This document shows positions 8,073-16,997 of a stretch of DNA of 64,000 bases, one piece after another (position 1 is the stretch's first letter; every line of letters begins with the position of its first letter). The stretch spans positions 62,001 through 126,000 of the forward strand of contig JBLXEV010000010.1 of assembly GCA_048262715.1 (NCBI GenBank), written 5' to 3'. The DNA is from Albirhodobacter sp048262715 (GTDB taxonomy: Bacteria; Pseudomonadota; Alphaproteobacteria; Rhodobacterales; Rhodobacteraceae). Below the pieces are notes generated by a model. That model was given only the letters and a program-made list of their open reading frames with translations. It was not told the DNA's origin and made no database searches. The position numbers and the translations under genes were made by a program.

Positions 8073-9050
8073 TCACAGTTCTGAGGCGAAGACCTTGTCA
8101 ATCATCGCCTGCGTCCCGCGCGCGTCCTCCAATGTCCACAGATAGGGGCTGCCATCGCGGACGGAGGCGCAGAAGGCTTCGACTTGGATCGTGTATTGCC
8201 GCGTGCCTGTGAAGCGGTGGACCTGCACGGGCTCGCCCGCGCGGATTACGTGAAGCTCCGGTTCTGCGAAGAGTTCGGCATTGAACGGCGCGGTCATGCG
8301 GATATTGCCCTTTGATCCCTGGAAGGTGATCTCTTGACGATTGGGCAACCGGATCGCGGTGAGCGCGCCGTAGGTGAAGCGGTGGCCGTTGCCTGCCATC
8401 TCGCCGATTACTGTCGCATGGACATCCACACCATTTTCGCGCCGGATGAAGGCGGTGAGCTGATCCGGCTCTGCTCCCGTCGCGAAGCGCACGCAGGAAT
8501 AGGCGTAGACGCCGATGTCGCGGATCCCGCCGCCGCCGGTTTCCGGGCGGTTGCGGATATTGCCCGGCTCATCGCCTTTGTCGAAGGTGAAGGCGGTATC
8601 GACATGGCGCAGCGTGCCAATCGCACCTTCCGCGATCAAGCGGCGCGCAGTTTGCCATTGGGGATGGTGGACGATCATATAGGCTTCGGCAGCGAGTTTT
8701 CCGGCCTTGTCGCGCGCGGCGATCAACTCGTCGATCTCCGCCGCCTGCATCGCGATCGGCTTTTCCGTCAGCACATGTTTGCCCGCCGCCAGCGCCTTTT
8801 TTGTCCAGTCCACATGCAGCATATTGGGCAGCGGGATGTAGATCACGTCGATCTCTGGATCGGCCAGCAACGCCTCATAGGAAAGATGCACCCGCAGATC
8901 TGGGTTGATCGCCCGGAACGGTTCGGCTTTCGCCTCTGACGAGGTCGCCAATGCGGCCAATCGCGCGCCTTTTGCCCCGTGGATTGCCGGGCCCATTTGC
9001 TGCAGCGCGAAATTCGCGGCCCCTAGAATACCCCAGTTGATGGTGCGCAT
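8073..9050 (-). CDS. Gfo/Idh/MocA-family NAD(P)-dependent oxidoreductase
   Basis: A 325-aa dehydrogenase of the glucose-fructose oxidoreductase / inositol dehydrogenase superfamily. The N-terminal Rossmann fold starts with WGILGAANFA at residues 5-14; the family lysine is in LTEKPIAM; the C-terminal part is the alpha/beta GFO domain. Substrates are usually sugars, inositols or sugar alcohols, and nothing nearby identifies this one. The frame extends 10 codons upstream, but the ATG at 9048-9050 is preceded by GGAGAC and begins the Rossmann strand properly. Single-gene unit. Confidence 0.9.
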   Translation of the reverse strand: MRTINWGILGAANFALQQMGPAIHGAKGARLAALATSSEAKAEPFRAINPDLRVHLSYEALLADPEIDVIYIPLPNMLHVDWTKKALAAGKHVLTEKPIAMQAAEIDELIAARDKAGKLAAEAYMIVHHPQWQTARRLIAEGAIGTLRHVDTAFTFDKGDEPGNIRNRPETGGGGIRDIGVYAYSCVRFATGAEPDQLTAFIRRENGVDVHATVIGEMAGNGHRFTYGALTAIRLPNRQEITFQGSKGNIRMTAPFNAELFAEPELHVIRAGEPVQVHRFTGTRQYTIQVEAFCASVRDGSPYLWTLEDARGTQAMIDKVFASEL

Positions 9051-9162
9051 GATCGTCTCCTGCAATCTGTGTTTGCGCAAACACTAGGGGGGCACGGGCA
9101 GGGCGGCAACCTGCAAGCGCGCCGCAATCGCAAAATGGGCGATCGGAAATGGGCCATTGAAA

Positions 9163-9188
9163 AAGGGCGCCCCGAGTGGAGCGCCCTT
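9163..9188 (-). terminator. Terminator of the UbiK gene
   Basis: An 8-bp stem (9163-9170 with 9181-9188), which on the minus strand runs into a further T-run. It lies 22 bp past the stop of the gene at 9211-9453. Confidence 0.78.
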
Positions 9189-9210
9189 AAAGTCCGTTCT
9201 GAGCGGAGGG

Positions 9211-9453
9211 TTACTTACCGGCTTCCAGCGCCGCGATGCGGGCCTCCAGCGCGGCATTCTCTTCGCGGGCCTTCACGGCCATCGCACGCACTGCGTCGAA
9301 TTCCTCGCGGGTGACGAAATCGCGCTCTGCCAGCCAGCGATCCATCCAGCTTTTCATCGCGGTTTCCGCTTCGGTCTTCGCGCCTTGTGCGACACCCATC
9401 GCATTGGTCATGATTTTGGACATGTCGTCGAAGAATTTGTTCGGGGCTGTCAT
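9211..9453 (-). CDS. ubiK: UbiK-type accessory factor (BMFP domain)
   Basis: An 80-aa protein of the BMFP/YqiC family. UbiK in E. coli assists the ubiquinone-biosynthesis complex under aerobic conditions by binding UbiJ and lipids. The N-terminal part, MTAPNKFFDDMSKIMTNAMG, is an amphipathic helix; the C-terminal half, from DFVTREEFDAVRAMAVKARE to the end, is a coiled coil with the usual ALEARIAALE ending. The start is the ATG at 9453; the frame upstream is spurious. It is divergent from lgt. Confidence 0.85.
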   Translation of the reverse strand: MTAPNKFFDDMSKIMTNAMGVAQGAKTEAETAMKSWMDRWLAERDFVTREEFDAVRAMAVKAREENAALEARIAALEAGK

Positions 9454-9731
9454 GGCACTCTCCGTAAGACCTCTCAGGTCAGATAGGCGCAGCACCCTGC
9501 GGGGGAGTGCGCGTGGCTTTTTCCCTATATGGGCGGGCTGGGCGGCGGGGGCAAGGGTATGCGGGGCTGCGCGGCCAAGGGTTGCTGCGGGAAATGCGCC
9601 TATCGGGGGAAATTATCTGGCTTGTGGCCCCCTCCCGCGCGCCCCTCCCGCGCGAATGTGAGCGCGAGCGCTGGGCGCAGCGGTTGACAGTGCGGCGTGG
9701 GGCGGGTCTTTGTGGCGCAACTTCCGAACAA

Positions 9732-10634
9732 ATGGCAGGCGCAATGGCAATCCCCTTTCCCAATGTCTCCCCCGAGATCTTCACGCTTCCCTTGGGGCCG
9801 ATGAGCCTAACGCTGCGCTGGTATGCGCTCGCCTATATCGCGGGGCTGGTGATTGCTTGGCGGCTGGTCATGGGGCTGATGCGGCGGCCTCATCTGTGGG
9901 GGTCGCGCGCGCCGATGGCGGCGGAGGCGGTGGAAGATCTGCTGTCTTGGGTCATCCTCGGGGTGATTGTGGGCGGGCGTCTTGGCTTCGTTCTGTTTTA
10001 TGAGCCCGCCTATTACTTCGCCAATCCGTTGGAGATTTTGCAAGTCTGGAAGGGCGGCATGTCGTTCCATGGCGGGCTGCTGGGCGTGGTCGTCACGGGG
10101 CTTCTCTATTGCCGCAAGCACCATATTCCCGCGCTCAATATCGGCGACGCGTTCGCGCTGGTCGCGCCGTTTGGCCTTGCGCTGGGCCGGATTGCCAATT
10201 TCATCAATGCCGAGCTCTGGGGCCGTCCGACTGATGTGCCTTGGGCGGTGATCTTCCCCGGTGAGGCGGCGCAGACGTGCCTTGGCATCGCGGGCCAGCT
10301 TGATGGGCAATGTGGTCGCCACCCGTCGCAGCTTTACGAGGCAGGGCTTGAGGGGATTGTCCTTGCGCTCGTGCTGTGGGGGATGTTGAAGCTCGGCGCG
10401 CTCAAGCGCCCCGGCTTGATTATGGGTGTGTTTATCGCGGGCTACGGGGTGGCACGCTTCGCGGTGGAATTCGTGCGCCAAGCCGATGCGCAGTTCATTA
10501 CCGAGAGCAATCCGATGGGCTGGGTGGTCGAGTTCGGCGGTTTCGGCCTGTCGCAGGGGCAATTGCTCTCGCTCCCGATGATCGCCGTGGGTCTGTGGTT
10601 CGCGTTGCGGGCGAAGCGGTCCGAACTGGTCTAA
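9732..10634 (+). CDS. lgt: Phosphatidylglycerol-prolipoprotein diacylglyceryl transferase
   Basis: Inner-membrane enzyme that puts diacylglycerol on the lipobox cysteine of prolipoproteins, the first step of lipoprotein maturation. The 300-aa protein has about seven membrane segments. Family motifs visible are GGRLGFVLFYEP, GGMSFHGGLLG (with the essential histidine) and GRIANFINAELWGRPTD, the Lgt signature. The start is either the ATG at 9732 or the one at 9744; neither has a strong ribosome-binding site, and the upstream open frame is not Lgt-like. midA follows after 12 bp and pgeF after that, a conserved trio in this order. Confidence 0.95.
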   Translation: MAGAMAIPFPNVSPEIFTLPLGPMSLTLRWYALAYIAGLVIAWRLVMGLMRRPHLWGSRAPMAAEAVEDLLSWVILGVIVGGRLGFVLFYEPAYYFANPLEILQVWKGGMSFHGGLLGVVVTGLLYCRKHHIPALNIGDAFALVAPFGLALGRIANFINAELWGRPTDVPWAVIFPGEAAQTCLGIAGQLDGQCGRHPSQLYEAGLEGIVLALVLWGMLKLGALKRPGLIMGVFIAGYGVARFAVEFVRQADAQFITESNPMGWVVEFGGFGLSQGQLLSLPMIAVGLWFALRAKRSELV

Positions 10635-10646
10635 AGGGGGCGGGGC

Positions 10647-11750
10647 ATGTCGCTCACCGAATATCTGATCGCGCGGATCTCTGCGGATGGGCCGCTGTCC
10701 ATCGCGGAGTATATGTCTGCCTGCCTGCTGCATCCTGAGTTCGGCTATTACGCCACGCGCGATCCGTTCGGCGCTGCGGGCGATTTCATCACCGCGCCCG
10801 AGATCAGCCAGATGTTTGGCGAGTTGGCGGGGCTGTCGCTTGCGCAGGCATGGATGGATCGCGGCGGGGCGGAGATTGCGGGCGGCGAGATGCTCCTCGT
10901 GGAGCCGGGGCCGGGGCGCGGGACGCTGATGGCCGATATGCTGCGGGTGCTTTCCAAAGTGCCGGGCCTGACGCCGAAACTGCATCTGATAGAGGCTTCC
11001 GCGCATCTCAAATCGGTGCAGCGCGCGACGTTGCAAGGCGCGGATGTGACGTGGCATGAGACGCTCAACACCGTCCCTGACGGGCCGATCTATATGGTCG
11101 CGAATGAGTTTCTCGACGCGCTGCCGATCCGGCAATTCGTCCGCGAAAGCGGCCGCGCGGGGGCAGCTTGGCGCGAGCGGCAGGTCGGGTTGGTCGCGGG
11201 GGAACTGGCCTTCGGCCTCGCGCCGCCCACCTCCGTCACCGGTTTGGGACATTTTGAGGTGATCACGCCGGAAGGGGCGATGGTCGAGATTTGCCCCGCC
11301 GCAACGGGGTTCGCCCATGATCTCGGGGCCCGTATCGCGGCAGAGGGCGGTGTGGCGATCTTTGTCGATTACGGTGGGTGGGTCAGCCAAGGCGACACCT
11401 TGCAAGCGCTGCGCGCCCATGCGCCCGTCGATCCGCTGGATCAACCGGGGAGCGCCGATCTCACCGCGCATGTGGATTTCGAGCGCATCGCCGCCGCCGC
11501 CGCCCATGCGGGCGCGCGGGTCAGCCCGATGCTCACGCAGGGCACTTGGTTGGAGCGCCTCGGAATCGGGCAGCGCGCGCAGGCTCTGGCCGCGCGGATG
11601 AGCGAGGCGGCGCGCGCGCGCCATCTTGCCGCCCATCACCGCTTGACCGATGCCGCCGAAATGGGCGAACTGTTTAAAGTGCTCGCGATCAGCGCGGAAG
11701 GCTCTCCGCCGGTTCCGGCCTTCGAGACGCCCGATCCGAAGCTGCCCTGA
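10647..11750 (+). CDS. MidA/NDUFAF7-type SAM-dependent methyltransferase
   Basis: A 367-aa class I methyltransferase of the DUF185/PF02636 family. The eukaryotic relative NDUFAF7 (MidA) methylates an arginine of the complex I subunit NDUFS2 and is needed for complex I assembly; a similar role is possible here but inferred. Visible features are the N-terminal LSIAEYMSACLLHPEFGYYA motif, the GDFITAPEISQMFGE motif, the SAM-binding loop VEPGPGRGTLMADML near residue 90, and ANEFLDALPIRQF. It lies between lgt and pgeF, with a 12-bp gap to lgt. Confidence 0.93.
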   Translation: MSLTEYLIARISADGPLSIAEYMSACLLHPEFGYYATRDPFGAAGDFITAPEISQMFGELAGLSLAQAWMDRGGAEIAGGEMLLVEPGPGRGTLMADMLRVLSKVPGLTPKLHLIEASAHLKSVQRATLQGADVTWHETLNTVPDGPIYMVANEFLDALPIRQFVRESGRAGAAWRERQVGLVAGELAFGLAPPTSVTGLGHFEVITPEGAMVEICPAATGFAHDLGARIAAEGGVAIFVDYGGWVSQGDTLQALRAHAPVDPLDQPGSADLTAHVDFERIAAAAAHAGARVSPMLTQGTWLERLGIGQRAQALAARMSEAARARHLAAHHRLTDAAEMGELFKVLAISAEGSPPVPAFETPDPKLP

Positions 11751-11780
11751 TAAATACCGCTCCAACTGAAAGACCCTGCC

Positions 11781-12557
11781 TTGCCTCATTCCACGCCCCC
11801 GACGCTTGATATTCTGACCTCGGACGCGCTCAAACAGACGCGCCACGGGTTCTTCACCCGCAAGGGCGGGGCGTCGTCAGGGGTGTTTCATGGCCTCAAC
11901 TGTGGCGGTGGCTCGTCGGATATGGCCGAGGCGGTGAAGGTCAATCGCGCGCGGGTGGCGCAGGCGATGGGGGTGGAGCCTTCGCAACTGGTGGGGGTGT
12001 ATCAGGTGCATTCGCCCGATGTCGTGGTCGTCGATGGCCCGCACCAAGGCGATTTGCCCAAAGCCGATGCTTTGGTGACAACGGTGCCGGGGGTGGTGCT
12101 GTCGATCCTCACCGCCGATTGCCAGCCGGTGCTATTCGCCGATCACGAGGCGGGCGTGATCGGCGCGGCCCATGCGGGCTGGCGCGGCGCGCTGGACGGG
12201 GTGCTGGAAGCGACTGTCGAGGCGATGATCGGGCAGGGCGCTAGGCGAGAGCGGATCACGGCGGTGATCGGCCCGTGTATCTCGCAGCGGGCTTACGAGG
12301 TCGGGCATGATTTCATGGAGCGGTTCTTGGACGAGGATCCGGCCTATGATCGTTTCTTTGCGGGTGGCCCTGCGGGCAAGCCAATGTTTGACCTTCCCGC
12401 CTTTGGCCTCTCTCGGTTGCGCGCGGCAGGCGTTGGGCAGGCGGAGTGGATCGGCCATTGCACCTATGCCGATCCCGAACGGTTCTATTCCTTCCGCCGC
12501 ACCACGCATCGCAATGAGGTCGATTACGGGCGGTTGATTTCGACAATCCGGCTGTAA
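11781..12557 (+). CDS. pgeF: Peptidoglycan editing factor PgeF (YfiH/laccase-domain family)
   Basis: A 258-aa protein of the Cu-oxidase_4/YfiH family, formerly called polyphenol oxidase or laccase-domain protein. In E. coli the protein prevents misincorporation of non-canonical amino acids into peptidoglycan precursors; related proteins act on purine nucleosides. The zinc-site residues are His77 (VYQVHSPD), Cys114 (TADCQPV) and His131 (AHAGWRG). The start is unusual: no ATG fits and the frame is blocked by a TAA at 11751, so TTG at 11781 is the likely start. It is 30 bp from midA and probably in the same operon. Confidence 0.93.
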   Translation: MPHSTPPTLDILTSDALKQTRHGFFTRKGGASSGVFHGLNCGGGSSDMAEAVKVNRARVAQAMGVEPSQLVGVYQVHSPDVVVVDGPHQGDLPKADALVTTVPGVVLSILTADCQPVLFADHEAGVIGAAHAGWRGALDGVLEATVEAMIGQGARRERITAVIGPCISQRAYEVGHDFMERFLDEDPAYDRFFAGGPAGKPMFDLPAFGLSRLRAAGVGQAEWIGHCTYADPERFYSFRRTTHRNEVDYGRLISTIRL

Positions 12558-12877
12558 CGATCAGGCAGGCGCGCCGCGTCCAATTGAGTGGTTCGTGAAT
12601 CGTCCACTTCTCGCGGCCATTGATTGCCCGTGAAACCTGCCGCATTTTCGCCCTATTCGAAACAGGGGCGATTAAAGATGCACGGGAGTTGCGCCTTATC
12701 TGCCTTGTTTTGAAGCATTTTATCAAAATTTCCGACAAATTATCCGCGCCAGATTTTCGGGAGACTTCGGCCAAAGAGATGCCGCATTGCGCGGCGATAA
12801 AGGGGGCATCGAGCAACCACCCGACGCGCAGCCGTGGCGTCTGGATACTGAGTTCAACAGGACCGAAGGAGCATATT
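12558..12877. other. Non-coding gap upstream of the 52-aa gene
   Basis: About 320 bp. It holds a weak hairpin near 12644-12672 (TCGCCC / GGGCGA) that could end the pgeF transcript, and then an AT-richer stretch around 12705-12745 that probably contains the promoter of the next small gene. No confident promoter or ORF was found. Confidence 0.45.
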
Positions 12878-13036
12878 ATGACCGCATCGACCAAAACCCG
12901 TCGCTGGATGGACACCGCTCTTGAGCAATCGCGCGATCGCCAGCCAGCTATGCCTTGGGCGCGCGGAACCCGCCGCGCCGAGATGATCACCCGCCGCGCG
13001 CCCGCCGCGCAAGACACCCAAAAGCGCAGCGCGTAA
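12878..13036 (+). CDS. Small basic protein, 52 aa, conserved-looking
   Basis: A short ORF, MTASTKTRRWMDTALEQSRD to the end RSA, of 52 aa, rich in Arg and Ala, with a core of MPWARGTRRAEMITRR. I support it as real because it has a clear ribosome-binding site (GAAGGA at 12865-12870) at good spacing, a likely terminator 25 bp after its stop, and a form I recall from small unnamed proteins of Rhodobacterales. No membrane segment or signal peptide is visible. The high charge would fit binding to nucleic acid or another acidic partner, which is speculation. The open frame extends upstream without start support. Confidence 0.65.
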   Translation: MTASTKTRRWMDTALEQSRDRQPAMPWARGTRRAEMITRRAPAAQDTQKRSA

Positions 13037-13060
13037 GCCTGATTGAGCCACCTGAAAACG

Positions 13061-13091
13061 CTGCCCGCGCCCCGTCGCTGGCGGCTTTTTC
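13061..13091 (+). terminator. Likely terminator of the 52-aa gene
   Basis: GCTGCC (13061-13066) pairs with GGCGGC (13081-13086), one G-U pair included, and is followed directly by TTTTT. It lies 24 bp after the small gene's stop. Confidence 0.55.
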
Positions 13092-13350
13092 ATTGCGGCG
13101 CGGCTGTGCTGTCGGTGCTCTATGCAGCTATTCCGCGCGGGGAAGATGATTCGGAAAACCGCAAGGCCGAGACAACACGGATTGTTCACGAACCGCCGCG
13201 TAAACCTTTCATCAGTGTCATGATTGATACGAGTAAATGGTGTAATGATTTGAAAATTTTGACGAATATTGATTTTTGGGGTAGCAAGGTAGGGTCGATC
13301 TGCATCGGTGGGGGCCGCGCAGACGTGACCAGACCTGAAGGGCTGTTCGC
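13092..13350. other. AT-rich upstream region of the Hint-domain gene
   Basis: The stretch 13205-13290 is clearly poorer in G+C than its surroundings. A possible -35 box TTGACG (13259-13264) is followed 17 bp later by TAGCAA, a poor -10 box. Most likely this is the promoter region of the gene at 13351. No ORF with support. Confidence 0.4.
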
Positions 13351-14163
13351 ATGAGCTATTCCCACCGAGTTCCGGCCTATGCTGGCGCTGCTGCCAAATT
13401 GATGACCTCCGCCGAGCAGCCCGTTCGCCTGCGCGCAACCCCTGCGCCGCTGCCGCATCCTGTCGCACGGCCAAAGGCCTTGATGCGGCGATATACGACG
13501 ATGTGGCTTAGCCCTGACGGGCAAATAGAAGAGACAACGCGGATCGCGCCGGCGACCGCAATCTTCGAGGAGGCCTTTTCTGCCCTCGCGCGCGGCGCGG
13601 TCCTGCAGACGGAGGAAGGGCGCACGGCGGTGGAGGATCTGCTGCCAGGGATGAAGGTAATCACCGCCGAGGGCGCGGCGCTGCCGGTGACATGGATCGG
13701 CTCGATGACGGTATATTCCGGTGCGGTCACCGAAGGGCTGGATCCGGTGAAGCTGACGCGGTTCACCGCCGATGCGATGGGCCATGGTCGCCCGATGCAG
13801 GATCTGATCCTCGGGCCGCGCGCGCGGGTGTTGCTGCGAGACGCGCGGTGCCTGCCGTTCACGGACACCACCGCCGCCTATGTGCCTGCGCGCAGCTTCA
13901 TGGATGGGGTCTCGGTGATCGAGGTCACGCCTGCCGCCCCGGTCACGGTCTATCATCTCGCGCTGGCGCAGCAGGGCACGCTGCGGGTCAACGGTTTGGA
14001 GATCGAGAGCTACCATCCCGGGGATAGCGTCGACGCGATGATGGAGCCGCGCATGCTCTCGCTGTTCAAGGATCTATTCCCGCATGTGCCCTCCTTGAGC
14101 GCGTTCGGCGAGATGGCGCATCCGCGACTGACGAAGTTCGAGGTCGAGCAGATCTTAGGCTAA
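13351..14163 (+). CDS. Hint-domain (Hedgehog/intein-type) protein
   Basis: A 270-aa protein with a Hint_2 type domain (PF13403), a family expanded in Rhodobacterales. The Hint region starts about residue 88 with LARGAVLQTEEGRTAVEDLLPGMKV in the form typical of these proteins and includes WIGSMTV, LGPRARVLLRD and YVPARSFMDG. Classical Hint domains cleave or splice peptide bonds, using an N-terminal Cys or Ser; here the corresponding spot reads GAVLQTEEG with no cysteine, so autocleavage is doubtful. The role is unknown. GAAGGG lies 8 bp before the ATG. It ends 23 bp from the convergent capsule-type gene. Confidence 0.8.
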   Translation: MSYSHRVPAYAGAAAKLMTSAEQPVRLRATPAPLPHPVARPKALMRRYTTMWLSPDGQIEETTRIAPATAIFEEAFSALARGAVLQTEEGRTAVEDLLPGMKVITAEGAALPVTWIGSMTVYSGAVTEGLDPVKLTRFTADAMGHGRPMQDLILGPRARVLLRDARCLPFTDTTAAYVPARSFMDGVSVIEVTPAAPVTVYHLALAQQGTLRVNGLEIESYHPGDSVDAMMEPRMLSLFKDLFPHVPSLSAFGEMAHPRLTKFEVEQILG

Positions 14164-14186
14164 GGGCGCTGTTTTAGGCGGTGCGA

Positions 14187-15158
14187 TCAGATCAGATGCC
14201 CGAGCCCCAACGGGGCAGGGTCGATGCCGTTTTGCTGCAGGTGCTGGGCGAGAAGCGCCACGAACTCGGTGCGGCTGGCATTGAGCAGGTTGCGCTCCAA
14301 AAACCAGTGCAGGAAGGCGTCATAAGGCCAATCGGTGTGCAGAGCGGTTTGCAACGCGGTCGGCCAATCGCCTGCGCGGATCACCGTGGTGGCGCAATGA
14401 TGGAAATCGGATCGCCCGAAGAGCACGGCGGGGCAATGGTGCAGCATCCCCTCCAGTGACACCGAAGAGCACAGCGAGACTGACACCGCCGCCCGCGCCA
14501 GAATATCGTGGATATTGCCGAAGCTGATCGTGACATCGGGGCGCTTGCCAAGCTCGGCGAGCATCTCGAAGGTTTCAATATCACGGGTGTTAGGATGGGG
14601 TTTGATCACCACAGGCCGCCCGTCTGTCTGCGCCAGCACGGCGGCCACCATCTCTTCCTCGGGCATATAGCGCAGCCGCTCTGTCGGTTCGGACCAGCCT
14701 TGCAGAAAAATCGCGATGCAGCCCTCGGGAATCGCCTCTTGCGTCTCGGGCTGCTCAAAACGGCTCTTGCGGGGGATGACCAAGCGGCGATGCAGCCGCG
14801 CGCGCAGATCGGCCACGGCGGCGGGGTCTTGATCGGCGGGATCGAACGTCTTGCCCGCAATCGAGCTTTCACCAAACACGCCCATCGGATCAAAATACCA
14901 GAAGGGGAAAATATAGCCGACCGCGAGATTGAGCGCGCGCGGGTGGCGGATCCGGCCCTGCCAGATGAGATGCAGATCGTCGGTCTCACCCATCGCACCA
15001 AGGGCATTGAGATCGCGCGGGCGGATCTCCACCCGCGCGCCCTCCGCCGTCAGTTTCTCCCGCAACTGCGCGGGGAAACCGGCAAGCGGGCTCTGCGCGG
15101 CCATCGGCGCGGGCAAGTGCAAAACGACTTTGCCGTCAGGCCCTTGCCCGCGCGCCAT
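14187..15158 (-). CDS. Capsular polysaccharide synthesis-type protein (hypothetical)
   Basis: A 323-aa cytosolic protein without signal peptide. Features near residues 185-260 (VVIKPHPNTRDIETFEML, then SVSLCSSVSLEGMLHHCPAVLFG) resemble the nucleotide-sugar binding half of capsule-synthesis proteins of the KpsC/KpsS type (PF05159) and related GT-B glycosyltransferases: a K-P-H-P element followed by a serine-rich loop and a glutamate. A polysaccharide-related transferase role is the best guess. It follows pepF by 3 bp on the same strand, so both may be co-transcribed. No other capsule genes are near. Confidence 0.6.
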   Translation of the reverse strand: MARGQGPDGKVVLHLPAPMAAQSPLAGFPAQLREKLTAEGARVEIRPRDLNALGAMGETDDLHLIWQGRIRHPRALNLAVGYIFPFWYFDPMGVFGESSIAGKTFDPADQDPAAVADLRARLHRRLVIPRKSRFEQPETQEAIPEGCIAIFLQGWSEPTERLRYMPEEEMVAAVLAQTDGRPVVIKPHPNTRDIETFEMLAELGKRPDVTISFGNIHDILARAAVSVSLCSSVSLEGMLHHCPAVLFGRSDFHHCATTVIRAGDWPTALQTALHTDWPYDAFLHWFLERNLLNASRTEFVALLAQHLQQNGIDPAPLGLGHLI

Positions 15159-15161
15159 GGG

Positions 15162-16997
15162 TTAGTCTTCCATCGCTTCCAGCTCGTCGATGAAGCCCGA
15201 GATCATATCGAGCCCCTTGTTCCAGAACGCCGGATCGGAGGCATCCAGACCGAACGGCGCCAGCAGCTCCTTATGATGTTTCGATCCGCCCGCCTTGAGC
15301 ATATCGAAATATTTCGCTTGGAAATCGGGCGTGCCATCGGCGTAGGCGGCGTAGAGCGCATTCACCAGCCCGTCGCCGAACGCATAGGCGTAGACGTAGA
15401 ACGGCGAGTGGACGAAATGCGGGATATAGGCCCAGAAGGTCTCATAGCCCTCCATGAACTCGAACACCGGCCCCAAGCTTTCGCCCTGCACCGACATCCA
15501 CAGCGCGTTGATCGCCTCAGGGGTCAGTTCACCCTCGGCGCGGGCCGCATGGAGTTTGCACTCAAAATCGTAGAACGCGATCTGGCGCACCACGGTGTTG
15601 ATCATATCCTCGACCTTGCCCGCCAGCAGGGTCTTGCGCTCGGCAGGGGTTTTCGCCTTTTCCAGCAAGGCGCGGAAGGTCAGCATCTCGCCGAAGACCG
15701 AGGCCGTTTCGGCCAAGGTCAGCGGGGTGGAGGAGAGCATCTCGCCCTGATCTGCCGCCAGCACCTGATGGACGCCGTGGCCCAATTCATGCGCCAAGGT
15801 CATCACATCGCGCGGTTTGCCCAAGTAGTTGAGCATGACATAGGGGTGGACGGTGGTGACGGTGGGATGCGCGAAAGCGCCCGGCGCTTTGCCCGGTTTG
15901 GTGCCCGCATCAATCCAGCCCTTCTTGAAGAACGGCTCGGCAATCGCGGCCATTTCTGGCGAGAAGCCCGCATAGGCCTCCATCACGGTGCGCTCTGCCT
16001 CGGCCCAGTCAATGACGCGCGGGGCCTCGGTGGGCAGCGGCGCGTTGCGATCCCAGACCTGCATCTTGTCGAGGCCGAGCCATTTCGCCTTCAGCGCGTA
16101 ATAGCGATGCGAGAGGCGCGGATAGGCGGCGACGACCGCATTGCGCAGCGCCTCGACGACTTCCGGCTCCACATGGTTGGACAGGTGACGGCCCATCTGC
16201 GGGCTTGGCATCTTGCGCCATTTGTCCTCAATCGCCTTTTCCTTGGCGAGGGTGTTGTGCACGCGGGCGAACAGTTTCACCTGCTTTTGCAGCCCCTCAG
16301 CCACGGCGCGCGCCCCCATTTCGCGTTTGCTGCGATCATGATCGGAGAGCATATCGAGGGTGGATTCGAGGTTCTTCGTCTCGCCATCCACCTCGAATTC
16401 CATCGCCGCTGTGGTCTCGTCAAACAGACGGTTCCAAGCCGCGGCGCCGACGGTGCTTTGGTCGTGCAGGAACCTCTCCAACTCATCGGAAAGCTGATGC
16501 GGGCGCATCGCGCGCATCCGGTCGAACACGGGCTTGAACCGCGCGACCAAAGCATCGGCGAACACGGCCTCATATTGCGCGTCTGGGATCCGGTTGAACT
16601 CCAGCGAGAAGAACACGAGCGGCGTGGTGAAATTGGTGATTTTATCCTGCGCATCGGCCATGAATTTGGCGATCTCGCCGTCCACGGTGTTTTGGTAATA
16701 GCGCAGCCCAGCGTAGGACATGATCCGCCCTGCCGCCGTTTCAATCGCCTCGTAGCGGGCGATGCATTTGGCCATGCCAGCCGCATCGAGATCCGCGAGC
16801 TTGCCCTCATAATCGGCCGCGAAGGCGGCGCATTCGCGCTCGACAAAGGCCATATCGGCTTTGAACTCGGGCGCGTCGGGGGCGGTGTAGAGATCCGACA
16901 GATCCCATTCCGGCAGATCGCCAAACGCGCCTGCGCCGCCGGATGCGGCGTCATATGTCGGGAGTTTCGCGAACGGGTGGGAGAAAGACAGGGTCAT
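15162..16997 (-). CDS. pepF: Oligoendopeptidase F (M3 family)
   Basis: A 611-aa cytoplasmic zinc peptidase that degrades oligopeptides. The zinc motif HELGH is at residues 403-407 in LAHELGHGVHQVL; the third ligand glutamate is expected in the following AETASVFGEML segment. The N-terminal half is the helical M3 lid. The start is the ATG at 16997 (MTLSFSHPFAKLP); the frame goes on upstream for 52 codons without similarity. It is divergent from the Anbu/ATP-grasp module. Confidence 0.95.
   Translation of the reverse strand: MTLSFSHPFAKLPTYDAASGGAGAFGDLPEWDLSDLYTAPDAPEFKADMAFVERECAAFAADYEGKLADLDAAGMAKCIARYEAIETAAGRIMSYAGLRYYQNTVDGEIAKFMADAQDKITNFTTPLVFFSLEFNRIPDAQYEAVFADALVARFKPVFDRMRAMRPHQLSDELERFLHDQSTVGAAAWNRLFDETTAAMEFEVDGETKNLESTLDMLSDHDRSKREMGARAVAEGLQKQVKLFARVHNTLAKEKAIEDKWRKMPSPQMGRHLSNHVEPEVVEALRNAVVAAYPRLSHRYYALKAKWLGLDKMQVWDRNAPLPTEAPRVIDWAEAERTVMEAYAGFSPEMAAIAEPFFKKGWIDAGTKPGKAPGAFAHPTVTTVHPYVMLNYLGKPRDVMTLAHELGHGVHQVLAADQGEMLSSTPLTLAETASVFGEMLTFRALLEKAKTPAERKTLLAGKVEDMINTVVRQIAFYDFECKLHAARAEGELTPEAINALWMSVQGESLGPVFEFMEGYETFWAYIPHFVHSPFYVYAYAFGDGLVNALYAAYADGTPDFQAKYFDMLKAGGSKHHKELLAPFGLDASDPAFWNKGLDMISGFIDELEAMED

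Noticed and set aside
9807..11846. A 679-codon open frame on the minus strand across lgt and midA
   Set aside because: Covers two certain genes in antisense and has no motif or ribosome-binding site.
13100..13300. Low-GC segment as a sign of horizontal transfer
   Set aside because: The AT-rich part is confined to the non-coding stretch upstream of a gene; flanking genes have the normal composition. A promoter region is the simpler explanation.
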